DNA of 64,000 bases. Source: Megalonaias nervosa (taxonomy: Eukaryota; Mollusca; Bivalvia; Unionida; Unionidae). Within the stretch, counting starts at the first letter, position 1; the number at the start of each line of letters is the position of its first letter. Location: positions 87,047 through 151,046 of the forward strand of contig JAECUM010004441.1 of the NCBI GenBank assembly GCA_016617855.1. Direction: 5' to 3'. Below the pieces are notes generated by a model that did no database searches, had not been told where the DNA came from, and saw nothing but the letters and a program-made list of their open reading frames with translations. Position numbers and translations under genes: made by a program. Of the stretch, positions 39,062-50,558 are shown piece by piece.

Positions 39062-39300
39062 TTGTTGTTGTTATAGGGTTTAACGCCATTTTTCAGCGCA
39101 AGATAGGCTATACATGGCGGCCAGTATTAATGGTGGAGGAAGAACCCTGGAAAACCCCGGGAAGAACCACCGACCCACAAGAAGCTACTGGCAGGCTTTC
39201 TCACGTACCCACGTTAGCCGAGCCTGGACTCGAACTCACGCAGATAGAGGTGAGATGGCAGTGATCCGTAACGATCAGCGCTTTAGACCACACGGCCACT
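39062..39300 (-). repeat. tRNA-derived SINE, family 1 (copy f, nested)
   Basis: It lies inside the Tigger element with a perfect 15-bp target duplication CCCTTGCTTGATTTG at 39047-39061 and 39301-39315, showing LINE-type target-primed insertion. It is among the youngest insertions here. Confidence 0.95.
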
Positions 39301-40350
39301 CCCTTGCTTGATTTGATACAAAAGACATATTCAAAGTGATAAAACAACACAAGTCTCTTTTAATTGATTTTTTTAATGCAACAAACACTTCCCCAAGTTG
39401 TTGATCAAAACAAAGCCGGCATGTAATTAGGTTCTCACAGAAGTACTCACGGGTTTCGATGTGACGGTCGATTGACTCTTTTTGTTTTCGTAGAAGAGAA
39501 TATGTTGCGATTATAGTGTTTACATTGAAGCGAAATTAAAGGATTTGAACGTGAATTTCACATAGCAAGACATTTAAGTGGTGTTTATTTCATTCTCTGT
39601 TTCCACCTGTTAGCATTTACCAGAATTTTTCGTTGATCGCTGTTTCACCAGACTGTTTATTTACAGTGTATTGACAACTATTTCTCTCCAAAAAAATCCC
39701 CAAACATAATATGTGATATCTTATTAGAATTTGCAAATTTCACAATATGGATTCTGTCTTTACGGGCAATAATCACCATTTCCGATGATAAAATGAGCTA
39801 CGGTATTTCATGTATTTTGTCGTACCCTTTAATGTTTCGTACACAATCCAGATATCAAAATAATAATTATTTAAATGTATCATAATTTTTCGTACATATC
39901 ACTTTGTATTATCTGAAAAATTGGTTAAATTATTGGACATAAAATTTCCACTAAGAAGATTTACGTTTGCAAAAAGATCGAAAATACCGTATTCCCATTT
40001 TGTTTTTACAAAAATTAATGATTAATAATTATTTATTCGTGTACGAAAATTTACATAAAATACAGTATGTATCAAGGTTCAATTTACCAATTCTTCTCAC
40101 ATTTTAAAATACATTTTCTTTGAAAAAAAAAATCGGGAGCCATGCCGGTCACCGCGTTATAAGCGGGTTCGCGAGTTATCCGGGTGCGAGTTATCGAGGG
40201 AGTGGTGTATAGCCTATCTTGTGCTGAAAAATGGCATTAAACCCTATAACAACAACAATAACAAGTGTCAGACGAGGAGTGCAAGTTTCTAGATGTGGAG
40301 TACACATCGGTGAGGTCAGATGGGTATATTGGACTGGAGCTAGTAAATGA

Positions 40351-40671
40351 GTGTGTGCATGTGATTTAGATTTTTAACATAGCTTTAACAATTTTTCAGT
40401 CATATGACTAAAATATCTGCAGTGTGACAGTTTATAGTGATGTCTAGCATTGAGGCATCATGCAGCAGACATGTGGCATGATGTCCCACCCAGCCACATT
40501 ATCCTGACAACAGGCTGACCAGCCCTAACACTAACCTCTTAATGCTGAGCGCCAAGCGAGGCAGCTGTTAGTACAATTTTTTGAAGTCTCTGGTATGACT
40601 TGACAGGGGTTCGAACCCTCGATCTCCCACATCTGAGGCGGTTGCTCTAACCACTAGGCCACTGGAGCGGC
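40351..40671 (-). repeat. tRNA-derived SINE, family 2 (copy e)
   Basis: The head at the right has minus-strand TGGCCTAGTGGTTAGAGCAA and GGGTTCGAACCC. Perfect 13-bp target duplication AGCTAGTAAATGA at 40338-40350 and 40672-40684. Inserted into the LINE copy. Confidence 0.94.
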
Positions 40672-42109
40672 AGCTAGTAAATGAAATGTAGCGTAGAGAA
40701 CACATTTTGGTTTTGATTCTAGATTGAATGGGTAGCCAGTGAAGGCTACAGAGCACGGGGGGAGGTGTGCTTAGTTCTTTTGCATTCTAAGGATGATCCA
40801 AGCAGCCATGTTTTGAACTTTCAAGTTTCTGAGATGGACCATATAGAAATGAATTACAATAGTCATTCTTGAAAGTACTAGGAAAACAAAAGTGATTTAG
40901 TGGCATCAGTTGAAAGAAAACTGTGGATAGAACCTTGCATATGTTCACTGTATGTTGATGTAATGAGAGCGTACTGTCAATAGTGACAACTAGGTTTCAT
41001 ACTGACTGTGTGAATTTGATGTTGGTATTGCTGATGCTTATTGTTTGAGGTAAAGGATGTGAATGAGAAAGTTTTTGTGTAGTGATCAGGATGGTTTCAG
41101 TTTTATCATCATTTATATGCAACTTGTTACATGTCATCCATAACTTCACATCAGAAATGCACTTCTCTGTGCCTTGGCTAGTAGCCTCGACTTCATCTGG
41201 GCAGGTAGATTTGTATATTTGACAGTCATCAGTTTACAAATGGTGCAACACCAGAAGTCGATTAATGACACTTGAGAGTGGATGAGTGAACAGAATGAAG
41301 AGAAAAGAGCCGAGAAAGAGAGCCTTGTGGATTATTAAAACATATATCATCTGGGCTGGAACGGTTTCATTTATGGACACAAATTGTGTAATGCTGACTA
41401 ATTAGGACTTGAGCCATAGTAAGGCTGTGTTGTGAATACCAAACACATGCTGGAAATGGTGAAGTTATAGTCTATTGTGCTGCAGACAAGTCAAGGAGGA
41501 TGTGAACTTGCAGTAATCTTTCCACTATCCTGAACAGAAAGAAGGTCATTAACTACTCTCAGAGATGAAGTTTCAGTACTACGGTGAGGGCAATATACAG
41601 ACTGTACCTTGCTAAAAAGATACAAGTTGGGATAGAACATATAAAACACTGACATTTTGCAAAATTTTTAATGGCTTGGTCTAAAATTCTTCAAAATGAC
41701 AAGAATAAGTTGATCTCATGCACTGTCTGAGTCAATCTGCTATAATGATAATATCATAATTGATTATGGCAATTAACATGAGATACATGCTGGGATAAAA
41801 TAACTTTTCTGAGATTTTTTAAATCAGTGAGAGGTTAGAAACAGGGTGGTGGTTCTTTAAATCATTAGGGTCAAATGTTAATATTCTAACAGATGTTTTA
41901 TAATGGGAGTTTTGAAAAATGATGAGAATTTCCTGGATGAGACAGAAGTATTGATAGCAGCAGTTAGTGAAGCAATTTTGAATCTAAGCACTCAAGCTTC
42001 AGTGATGTCAGAGTCTGATTGAGTTCACATGACTTTGGGGCACTATTCATCACAAGGATTTGGGTTGCTCTTCATTGCAAGGCCAAGAAATAAAAATTTC
42101 TGTTTCTGG

Positions 42110-42161
42110 TTGGGTGCCTGTCCCAGTATTTGAAGTTTTCAGTACATTACATATATTAATC

Positions 42162-42210
<49 letters not shown>

Positions 42211-42463
42211 TATGTAAGAAAAATTTTTAAAAAAATTTCCCCCAAAAATTCCGAGAATCATTCATGAATCTAACTGAGTTGGTTTAGCCCAGTACATGAA
42301 TTGCTTAGAATATTATATATACTAATCATTATAATATTTATAATGCTTAAGAACAAAAACAAAATTTAAAAAAATATAAATTCACTAAACTGATTTGTGT
42401 ATCTAACTGAAGTGGTTTAGCCCAATACTTGGAGTGCTTTAGTACATTATAGATACTAGCCAT

Positions 42464-42533
<70 letters not shown>

Positions 42534-42535
42534 TT
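42110..42535. repeat. Three-copy degenerate repeat with (TA)n tracts
   Basis: TTTAGCCCARTACWTG, TACATTATA, TACTAATCATTAT and adjacent AT tracts recur near 42120, 42280 and 42415. The pure (TA)n runs are at 42163-42209 and 42470-42530. Confidence 0.75.
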
Positions 42536-43039
42536 ACAACAAAACTATCTACCCTGATTTTAAAAATAGTGCAGTAGGAAACATGTGTCTTTTTGGGTCA
42601 ATTGTATGTACCAACTCCATCGAGACAGATTCAAATGCTTTTTAAGGTTGCTGTGTATATTCTGTGTCACAACTGTATGGTGATAACGAGTCAATTGAAA
42701 TTGTGTTGTCAAGCTTATCTCTAATGAATTGAACTTTGTCATGAATGAAATGTGCCATCATGTCCTGAAGGTCAACCAGAGAGAAGGTTGTTGAAAGTGG
42801 TGTACCTCTATTTCTTGACATAATTTCAATGTATACAAAACCTTTGTCCATAACTTCACTGTGATAAGTACTGTTAATAATAAGCTTTAATAATTTGTTG
42901 TGGCACAATTTTGTTGGTTGGGGATAAGGGATGTGGTGGGGTTCATTTTTTCAGTGTCATACAAGGTGAATAACCAAAATCTAATTTTCTGGCATTTTTC
43001 CCTGAAAACAGAGCGTTATTACAAAAGGATTTTGAGATT

Positions 43040-44960
43040 AACAATGTTGAAATGCTACATTAACTAGTAATATTATGGCATACCAGTACATTTTGGAATT
43101 GTAGTAATACATGTAGTAACAAATAACGATTTTGATCAAAACAATGGTACTGAACTATTACTTTGGAAATAGGGTAATATTACTGCAACTGTTTAATATT
43201 AACAAAGTAGTAAAGCATCATCGGCGAGAAATATCACTACAAGATGAATTTCAGGAGTAACAATGCCTTCACGTTACTATATTAACAAAAATCATTAATG
43301 CATAACATCAAACTTCATCCTTGTAGCAAAATTGCTCCATCAGGTTTTTGAGAAGACAAAATCAGTGTTCCACTCTCACCTGGAAAATTATAGGGTTATG
43401 CTATTACATGGATTTGAGGCAATGTAGTATTATTACTATATCAGGTTTGGAGATCACATACTCATTGATACACTGTTACCTTGGAAACAGGCTAATATTA
43501 CTACATGGGTTCTTTGATTACCAAAGTAGTGTTAGAGGTCACAAAATGAGTGGTACACTTTCACATGGAAATAGGAAATATTACTGCATGATTTTGGTGT
43601 TTACCATTATGTAGTTTTCTTACTACAGCAGGGTTTGGAGATCACAAACTCAGTGTAGCACTGTTCCCTGGGAATAGAGTAATTTGTTGTACATGGGTTT
43701 GGTAATTAGCAATGCAGTATTGTTACTATATCAGGTTTTGGTGATCACAAAAGCATTTGTACACTGTCACCTAGAAATAGAGTAATATTACCACATGGGT
43801 TTGGGAGATTGCAATACAGTATAAGCAGATTGTGGTGATTGCAAATAATATTTTCACTGTCACCTGGAAATAGCAAAATATTACTACATGGGTTTGGGTG
43901 GGATAGGTAAGTATTGTTACTACATCAGGTTTTGGTGGTCACAAAAGCAGTTTTACAATGCCACCTGGAAACTGGGTAATGTTACTACATGTGTTTGGAG
44001 GATAGCTATGTGTAGTATTGTTACTACATCAGGTTTTGGTGATTACAAAATTGGTTTTACTCTGTCATCTGGAAATAGGGTATTATTACTATATGGGTTT
44101 AAGGATCAATGTAATATTATTACTACAACAGGTTTTGAAGATCATAAAATCATCAGTTACCTTGAAAAAGAGCAATATTACTACTGGTACAGTATATGGG
44201 TTTGGTGATAGACAATGTACTATTGTTACTACAACAGGTTTCAGAGATCACAAATCAGTGCCTGGACATAGGGTAATGTTAGTATATGGGTTTGGGGGGA
44301 TAGTTATGTAGTATTGTTACTACATCAGTTGTAGTATTCTTACTACATCAGGTTTCAGAGATCACAAATCAGTGCTTGGAAATAGGGTAATGTTACTACA
44401 TGGGTTTGGGGGATAGCTATGTAGTATTGTTACTAGGTCAGTTGTAGTATTGTTACTACATCAGATTTCAGAGATCACAAATCAGTGCTTGGAAATAGGG
44501 TAATGTTACTACATGGGTTTGGGGGATAGCTATGTAGTATTGTTACTACATCAGGTTTTGGAGATCACAAAATCAGTGTTTGGAGGGGAAATGTTACTAT
44601 AGGGGTTTTGGGGGATGGCTATGTAGTATTGTTACTACATCAGGTTTCAGAGATCACAAATCAGTGCTTGGAAATGGAGTAATATTACTACATGGGTTTG
44701 GGGGATAGCAGGGGAGCTATATAGTATTGTTACTACATCAGTTGTAGTCTTGTTACTGCATCAGGTTTTGGAGATTACAAAGTCAATGTCTGGAGATATG
44801 GTAATGTTACTACATGGGTTTGGGGGAATGCTATGTAGCATTGTTACTACATCAAGTTTTGGAGATAACAAAACATCTGTGCTTGGAAATAGAGTAATGT
44901 TACTACATGGGTTTGGAATTAGCCATGAAGTATTGTTACTAGAAAAATTCCTTTAAAATG
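43040..44960 (-). repeat. Satellite B, right arm (about 14-16 units)
   Basis: This is the reverse complement of the array at 14600-15720. Units of about 90-125 bp read GTAGTATTGTTACTAC, ATCAGGTTTTGGAGATCACA, AATCAGTGCTTGGAAATAGG and GTAATGTTACTACATGGGTT. Homogeneity increases toward the outer (right) end. Open frames across it are artefacts. Confidence 0.95.
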
Positions 44961-44992
44961 GACAAGCAAGCAATTCCTCTTTTATTCTGACA

Positions 44993-47900
44993 GCCATTCC
45001 ACTGCTTTTTGGTTTCTTGATGAGTCTGGTTCCCAGAGTCATATGTAATAGTAGCCTGCCATACCGGGAGTCAACAGAGCAGGGAACTAGACTAACTGTT
45101 GATGCACCAGCAAACAAGATTCATTTTTTTTCAAAAAGAAGTGAAATTTATTTCATGTGACAATCCTCTACATCAAATCTCAATTTTTGTATTGTTCAAT
45201 CAGTACAGTATTGATGTCGTGATTTCATTGGATGTAATAATGAAACTTTTTATCATCCTTAAGGATATCTCTAAGTGCCAGTTCGAGAATTCTGTGAAAC
45301 TCACTTGCCCACAATGGTCCGGATCTGTGAAACCAAGCTCTTTATTTTACGATGTATTCATTTTGCTTGGTTGCATTGCTATATTTGATCACAGTTACCA
45401 ATGAGTTGGTTAATTTGAGGTAGTTTACATTATATACACAATAACATTTATAAGTGTTCAATTGATCAAATGAAGTGAGTTCACCCAACATATGACCAGG
45501 GCCGCTAGATTTTAAGCTTGTAAGATTTTCGTTCCTTTTAACATTTCTTTTATTCCATCTCAGTTATTCGATTCAAAAGACATAATTAACGTGGCAATAC
45601 AAAGGAGGCCAGTTTTTAATTCAGTGCAACAATACAACAAATACTTCCGCAAGTCAGTTATCAAAACACAGTTGGCACCTAATTAGGTTCTCAGAGAAAT
45701 GCTCATGGAAATAGCTGTTATGGTAAATTGACACATTGTGCATTTAATTACATGAGAACATGTTGCATTTATGACGATTAGGCTTAAAAGGAACTAAAAG
45801 ATAGAACTAGAACACAAATTTCAATTGATAAAAAAATTATTTAATTTGTACTTATTTATTAAAGCACTGCCTCCACTCAGTGTAAGTGACATTTTCATTA
45901 ATCAAAATTTCCTTACATATCATTAATTGTGGTGTACTAGGAATGATGTTTGGAAAGAAAATGTAAAAAAATTGTATGACTGCTATGATCCCCCACTTTG
46001 TTTGGGGTGGGTTGTAGTGGAAATTGGGTTATTGTTATCTAGAGGGTGATCGCCTTCAGTGTTATTGCCTGGATCGAGTAAATATCAATATAAAGTGTGA
46101 AACTTATAGGTGGAATAGATAGAGATCTGAGCAGATATATAAAACAGAATGACACGAGCCCCTGTACATAAAAAAATAACAGTTTAATCAATTACATAAA
46201 CAACCGTGACAATGCATTACATTAGGAACATACACTTCTTTTTTTAAATAAATCATTCACCAAATGTCAAACACAAATATACTTATATAAATAGCCGATC
46301 TGTTTTAAATGATAGAATTAGTTCCTATCGAAGTCATTGCTTTGTACAACTTCATAACCTGATTATTTCTGGTTCATTCCAAATTCACTGTGGCTGTTCT
46401 TCTTGGTCCTTTCAACTTTTCTTTTCTCTTCTCCAATCTCTCTACTGTCTCGCCTCTTTCGGCCCTCGAACTTTGTGTGGGTAGGCAGATATGTAAGTAC
46501 ATAGATACGTAGATACTTGGATAGGTAGGTATGTGGATACGTCCCATGGAGCTATTTCACCTTCCAAAATAAACAAAGAAGCAACCTAAATCTTCTGTCA
46601 GATATCCTACTGTGAATAGATCATTATTCCCCTCTCGTCATGTCAGATATCATTCTACTGGAATTCAAACAGATACCAAAGGCTATCTGGTCAAGCTAAA
46701 CATGGAAGACCATAAACAACCAAGTTTCATAAGATTAATGTACTTCCTAACGGTTATTTCAACCTGACTCACATTAACATCCCCTGAGACGTAACAGTTC
46801 TGTTCTCGTCTCAATTACACAAATGAATGAATGAAATTCATTACATGGTTTAACTACGTTAATTCTAGCAAATACACACATTCAAGTCTTTAGCATATAG
46901 TAAATCTCACTTCATGGTTTAACGACGTTAATTTCAGTCAATACACACTTGAGTCTTTATCATATGTGAAATCATCTAAGGTCAGTGAATTCACACAGAT
47001 TCTCATAATTCATATCAACTAAAGTAAGGCATGAAATTCTTAGATACATATTTTCCTATAACAATCAAGACAACACATTCAAACAATTCGTCAAACTTAC
47101 ATAAAGAATATCATTGTATGGATTCATATAGATGAACTCACACAGTTGTATTCATATCAAGAAAATTGATCTACGAATTTAAACAAATAAATTCATGCAA
47201 ATATAAGCAAATAAATCAAACAAATCGTAATATTGATATCAACAAATTACATGAGAGTGGCACAAATACCTTGTGCTTTCAAGCTTTGCTCGCTTCTACC
47301 GCCAAAATCGTGTCCGTCAACTTTCCAGGCATCCGATCCCTTGGATAATTATTTACGAGTGGATTTCTTCTAAATTCAAACTCGGAGTCTCCTACATTTG
47401 TTATCTCTTGCAGAAAAGCGTAAACTGACTAAAATTTTGTGATGGGACATATTAAAACCAAGGAATTTTCGTGTGGGAACCACACCCCTTACCTAGGGTA
47501 ACCAATCCGGATTAAATATATCTCCCACCTTTTATAACTAGGCACCAAAATTATAGTCTGTGTGACCTCGAGATTCCCAAATAACTGATTCTGGAAAATC
47601 TCAAATCTGACAATTCCGATACAAGATCGAAGTTAACCCCATCCTTCCAATCTGTCTGACTTATTAAATAAATGAATGCTTAATTAAGAACCACTCCTCT
47701 CATGACACAGACATTACAAATCCGTGCTTTATGGCAATTTAACATGCCATGGTCCCCATAAATCTAATTAATAGTTCACCTACCCAAATTAATGTGCTTT
47801 TCATAGATCGACAGAAATTTGCACCCTTACAATGACTTATTTTTAAATTTGATATTTCATAATGTGGATTAAAATTTCCAGGTTCTATCTACCATTTTTG

Positions 47901-48082
47901 ATGATAAAACGAGCGCTATATCAAAGTTTCCATTATCAATTTTGATCTTGATTTTCTTTAAGTTCAACAAATAGGGATCAATATTTGGGGTATTTTCTGG
48001 TTTAAAAATGGAATCCATGCCTGACCCCGTGTTATAAGTGGGCTCGCGAGTTATCAGGGCATGAGTTATTGAGGGAGTGGTG
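44993..48082 (-). mobile_element. Left-end half of the split Tigger-type MITE
   Basis: It resumes at CATTCCACTGCTTTTTGG, exactly where the 14.2-kb half stops relative to the intact copy at 54-55.8 kb. It then runs through shared blocks (GTCATATGTAATAGT, CTAACTGTTGATGCACCA, AACCTCATTAGG-type) to the terminal repeat GAGGGAGTGGTG, then TA at 48083-48084. It is itself interrupted by an LTR-type insert. Confidence 0.82.
45981..47831 (+). mobile_element. LTR-type insert in the MITE with 5-bp target duplication
   Basis: It starts TGCTATGATC and ends CCCTTACA (TG...CA), flanked by ATGAC at 45976-45980 and 47832-47836. Removing it restores the MITE sequence. Internal blocks match the LTR-like element at 23.8 kb. 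At 1.85 kb without coding capacity it is a long solo LTR or a small non-autonomous LTR element. Confidence 0.75.
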
Positions 48083-48263
48083 TACTACACTGCTTAACAG
48101 TTAACAGGCAGTCCTATGTGTATGGGATCAAATAGGTAACAGGTGTTCTATACATAGTGCACTGCACTGAGTAACTTGGGTACATGTATGTCAACTGGCT
48201 AAAAAGTCGTACACTCTATGAGGTAAAGGGTTATAAAATGAATTAAAAGGTACAATATCTTAC

Positions 48264-48398
48264 CTTCTTTGTTTCTCAGGTTTCGTCGTCTCATGAAAAT
48301 TATGACTAATATGATACAGATTACTGCGACTACTGCTCCTGATGCAACACCTCCTGCTATTGGACCGACTTGAAAAGTGGGTGGAGTTTCTATGATCT
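48264..48398 (-). CDS. Transmembrane exon of the same receptor
   Basis: This is a 135-nt exon in phase 1-1. The acceptor is GTTTCAG (to 48399) and the donor AAGAAG|GTAAGA at 48263. It encodes a short juxtamembrane linker (IIETPPTFQVGP). A single hydrophobic helix rich in Gly, Ala, Val and Ile follows, from IAGGVASGAVVAV to IILVIIF. The stop-transfer cluster MRRRNLRNK comes next, giving a type I topology with the C-terminus in the cytosol. The codon split with the FN3 exon reads Glu and the one with the 25-nt exon at 6.6 kb reads Gly, so the exons join without a frameshift. The next exon recognised downstream on this strand is about 41.7 kb away. Confidence 0.92.
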
Positions 48399-48698
48399 CT
48401 GAAACAAACTTTCAGTTTTTAATAATATTTTTTAGTTCAGTTTTAAATCTAACTTTTAGCCAATTTCATAGTTAAAATGCATCAGTACAGGGTTTACAAT
48501 AATGGTCAATTCCTGAATTCTGTATACTAGTAAACTGAAAATGGAAAATATTCTGCGGTTATGTACTGTTTTAAAATAATAACATATTGTGTAAATTAGC
48601 ATTGATAAATAAATAAAGCTAAAGCTAAACAAAGATTTGAACTAAAGTAATTAAAATCCCCATTCCCTTGCAAACAACAGTCACTGTACCAATTATAC

Positions 48699-48832
48699 AC
48701 TTGCCAGTAACTTCCCATGTCTCAGTGGTTCTTACTGGGGTTTTCCCAGGTTTTTCCCCCCACATGTTTATACATGCAGTGTATAACCTATTGCACTGAG
48801 AAATGGCATTAAATCCAAAACAACAACAATTA
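48699..48832 (+). repeat. tRNA-derived SINE, family 1 (copy g, 3' fragment)
   Basis: Central block and tail only: CACTTGCCAGTAACTTCCC, GTGGTTCTTACTGGGG, then AATGGCATTAAATCC and CAACAACAAT. It lies 300 bp beyond the transmembrane exon in the intron. Confidence 0.85.
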
Positions 48833-49283
48833 CCGTATACTCCCTAAAATAAATGCTCCTGGTGGCATTACATTTTCCAAAAGAAGAGCTTTATTAGTGC
48901 ACAACAATGAAAGATAAAAAACATTGTTCATTTGCTGTACTATTATAATAACCACATGTACATCTCTGGGTCTTTCTGTCTCTGAATTCAGTCATTGTAA
49001 ATATCAGCACAGTTTCCTATTCATCAGCTGATCAAAGTCTTTGAACTCACCACCCAGCTACTGCATCATGTTCTTTGAATGTACTCTTATGACAACATGC
49101 ACATCTAAGTGTCTTTCAGCCATTTTGTCACTGTAAACAGCAGTACAGCTAAAATGATCAATTGATCAACACATTTTCCCACTCTGCAGGTGATTGAAGA
49201 CTGGCAAGTCTTTGAATTTGCCAACCAGCTATTGTGTCGTGTTTAACACTACATGTGTGCCTGTGACTTAGTAATCTATACAC

Positions 49284-50086
49284 TGTTATGTATATTTAAT
49301 TTAATTATTTGTTTGTTAGTTTTAAATATTTTAATTCCATTACATGCTATTGTAATGTAACTTTGTTTACTGGATTTTACATTTTCCAGAAATTCAGTTC
49401 AGTTCTGTCTGACCTGTTATTTTTTGTATTTCATTGATAAACACCTAATAACTGAAACACTGTATCTAGTTTCTGACCTTGATTCAGAATCAGTGACAGT
49501 TTTGGTAAACAACTTTAAAATTTTTTTTTTTTTACCCTTTTGACCCCCATCCGGGAATCTGTTTTGCATCTTACTAAGTGTATAACTGTTGTCTTGATAG
49601 AGGTTAGTTCAGTTGGGCTCCAAATAATTGATACGTTAAGTTGTTATGTTGTGACCAGTTTGAGTTTAAATTTTATTTTATGGAATTCAAGTGATTCTTT
49701 TCCCAGGAAATACATAAGTGCTCCTACAAAATTCTCGGACAAAGACAATCATTGGAATTTGTATGGAATTCAAAACTGGAGTAATATTTTCTGTGATTCG
49801 CCAAGAAACTGTTGACACATCAGTACGGTGCTGACTACAACAGATGTCATTGCCTTCCATCTTGGATTTCATTGAGATTCGAACTCCGTTTCCTTCAGGA
49901 CTTTTTAGTACTATGACTTCTACTTTTAATTCTTGGATTATTTTTGGATTTAATTCGTAAAACCATAAGTTCTTTTTTTTATTTTTCACTCTGTATTCTA
50001 GGGAAATAAATTATTTGTTACATTTTACAAAGCTTGTCATCTTCACTCTTTTCTGTTACTTATTTCAAGAGCATAGACGCATAACA
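49284..50086 (+). mobile_element. Solo LTR with 4-bp target duplication
   Basis: Ends TGTTATG and CATAACA, flanked by ACAC at 49280-49283 and 50087-50090. The interior matches the reversed element at 50559-51474 throughout. The short open frames on both strands are not supported as genes. Confidence 0.85.
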
Positions 50087-50426
50087 ACACTGATACATAC
50101 ATTATAACAGTTTGATCAACTGAGAGTGCTGCGACATGTTGTCATAATCATTGATCTGAAGCAGACGGGCATTGCAAAGCACAACTTAACTCCTGTGTTG
50201 CAAAATAGACAGGATAATTGCTACTATTCGAAAGCTTTTACATTGGGAAAAGTGTACAAAAAGAGAACTCCTGAGCTTACTTGGCCATCTTAATTCTGCA
50301 TCCAGGATTATTGTGCAAGGCAGAACTTTCATTTCTTACCTTTTGTTATTGGCTAAGGTCAGTGAAAGAACTGTATCATTAGTGGATAATGAATGCAGAC
50401 TCATGATCAAAGTGCTCATGATCAAA

Positions 50427-50428
<2 letters not shown>

Positions 50429-50458
<30 letters not shown>
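50429..50458. repeat. (TA)n microsatellite
   Basis: TA tract in the spacer between two opposed LTRs. Confidence 0.96.
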
Positions 50459-50460
<2 letters not shown>

Positions 50461-50558
50461 AGTACAGATGAAACCTGGATGTCAACTTCAGTGCAGAGAA
50501 AAGAATATTAGCCAAGGCATTTTCTAGACCTACATGTGTTTGACATATGTGCTTTCAA

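Larger units (their letters stand above)
37677..40207 (-). mobile_element. Tigger/pogo-type DNA transposon, internally deleted
   Basis: Terminal inverted repeats CACCACTCCCTCGATAACTC / GAGTTATCGAGGGAGTGGTG are flanked by TA (37675-37676, 40208-40209). Sub-terminal blocks with GCGTTATAAGCG and CGCGAGTTATC are shared with the MITEs at 14.2/48.1, 54.3 and 58 kb. At 2.5 kb it keeps only the DNA-binding part of a transposase (38302-38815). A younger SINE sits inside it. It is the likely parent type of the MITEs. Confidence 0.88.
37477..40262 (+). repeat. tRNA-derived SINE, family 1 (copy e, split by a Tigger element)
   Basis: The first part (37477-37674) runs from the tRNA-like head through CTGGCTGCCATA. 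The second part (40208-40262) resumes TATAGCCTATCTTGTGCTGA and ends in (AAC)n. The two parts join to a normal SINE once the intervening TA-flanked element is removed. Confidence 0.9.
37127..42930 (-). mobile_element. Second copy of the 10-kb LINE, heavily interrupted
   Basis: Parallel to copy 1: tail and 3' end at 37127-37470 (GTGGACATAGTACAGTGCCTAA), RT-side blocks at 40680-41450 (GGGGGGAGGTGTGCTTAGTT, GGATGATC.AAGCAGC, AAGAGAGCCTTGTGGA), and more 5' blocks at 42590-42780 (TTGTGTTGTCAAGCTTATCT). It is interrupted by SINEs, a Tigger element and (TA)n arrays, and its frames are destroyed. Confidence 0.8.
14548..44992. mobile_element. ~30-kb insert with inverted satellite arms
   Basis: It is bounded on the left by TGTCAGAATA plus AAGGAATTGCTTGCTTGT and on the right by the reverse complement of the same. 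Satellite B arrays follow internally in opposite orientations. The insert cuts one Tigger-type MITE into two complementary halves. The overall plan (tandem-repeat inverted arms around a loop) resembles foldback transposons, but no transposase was found in the loop and much of the length is later nested insertions. An alternative is a small palindromic element enlarged by secondary insertions, or a rearrangement between two elements. Confidence 0.5.

Noticed and set aside
43348..44956. Series of plus-strand open frames
   Set aside because: They follow the satellite B period and encode only its translation.
49687..49989. Minus-strand 100-codon frame
   Set aside because: It lies inside a solo LTR with defined ends and target duplication.
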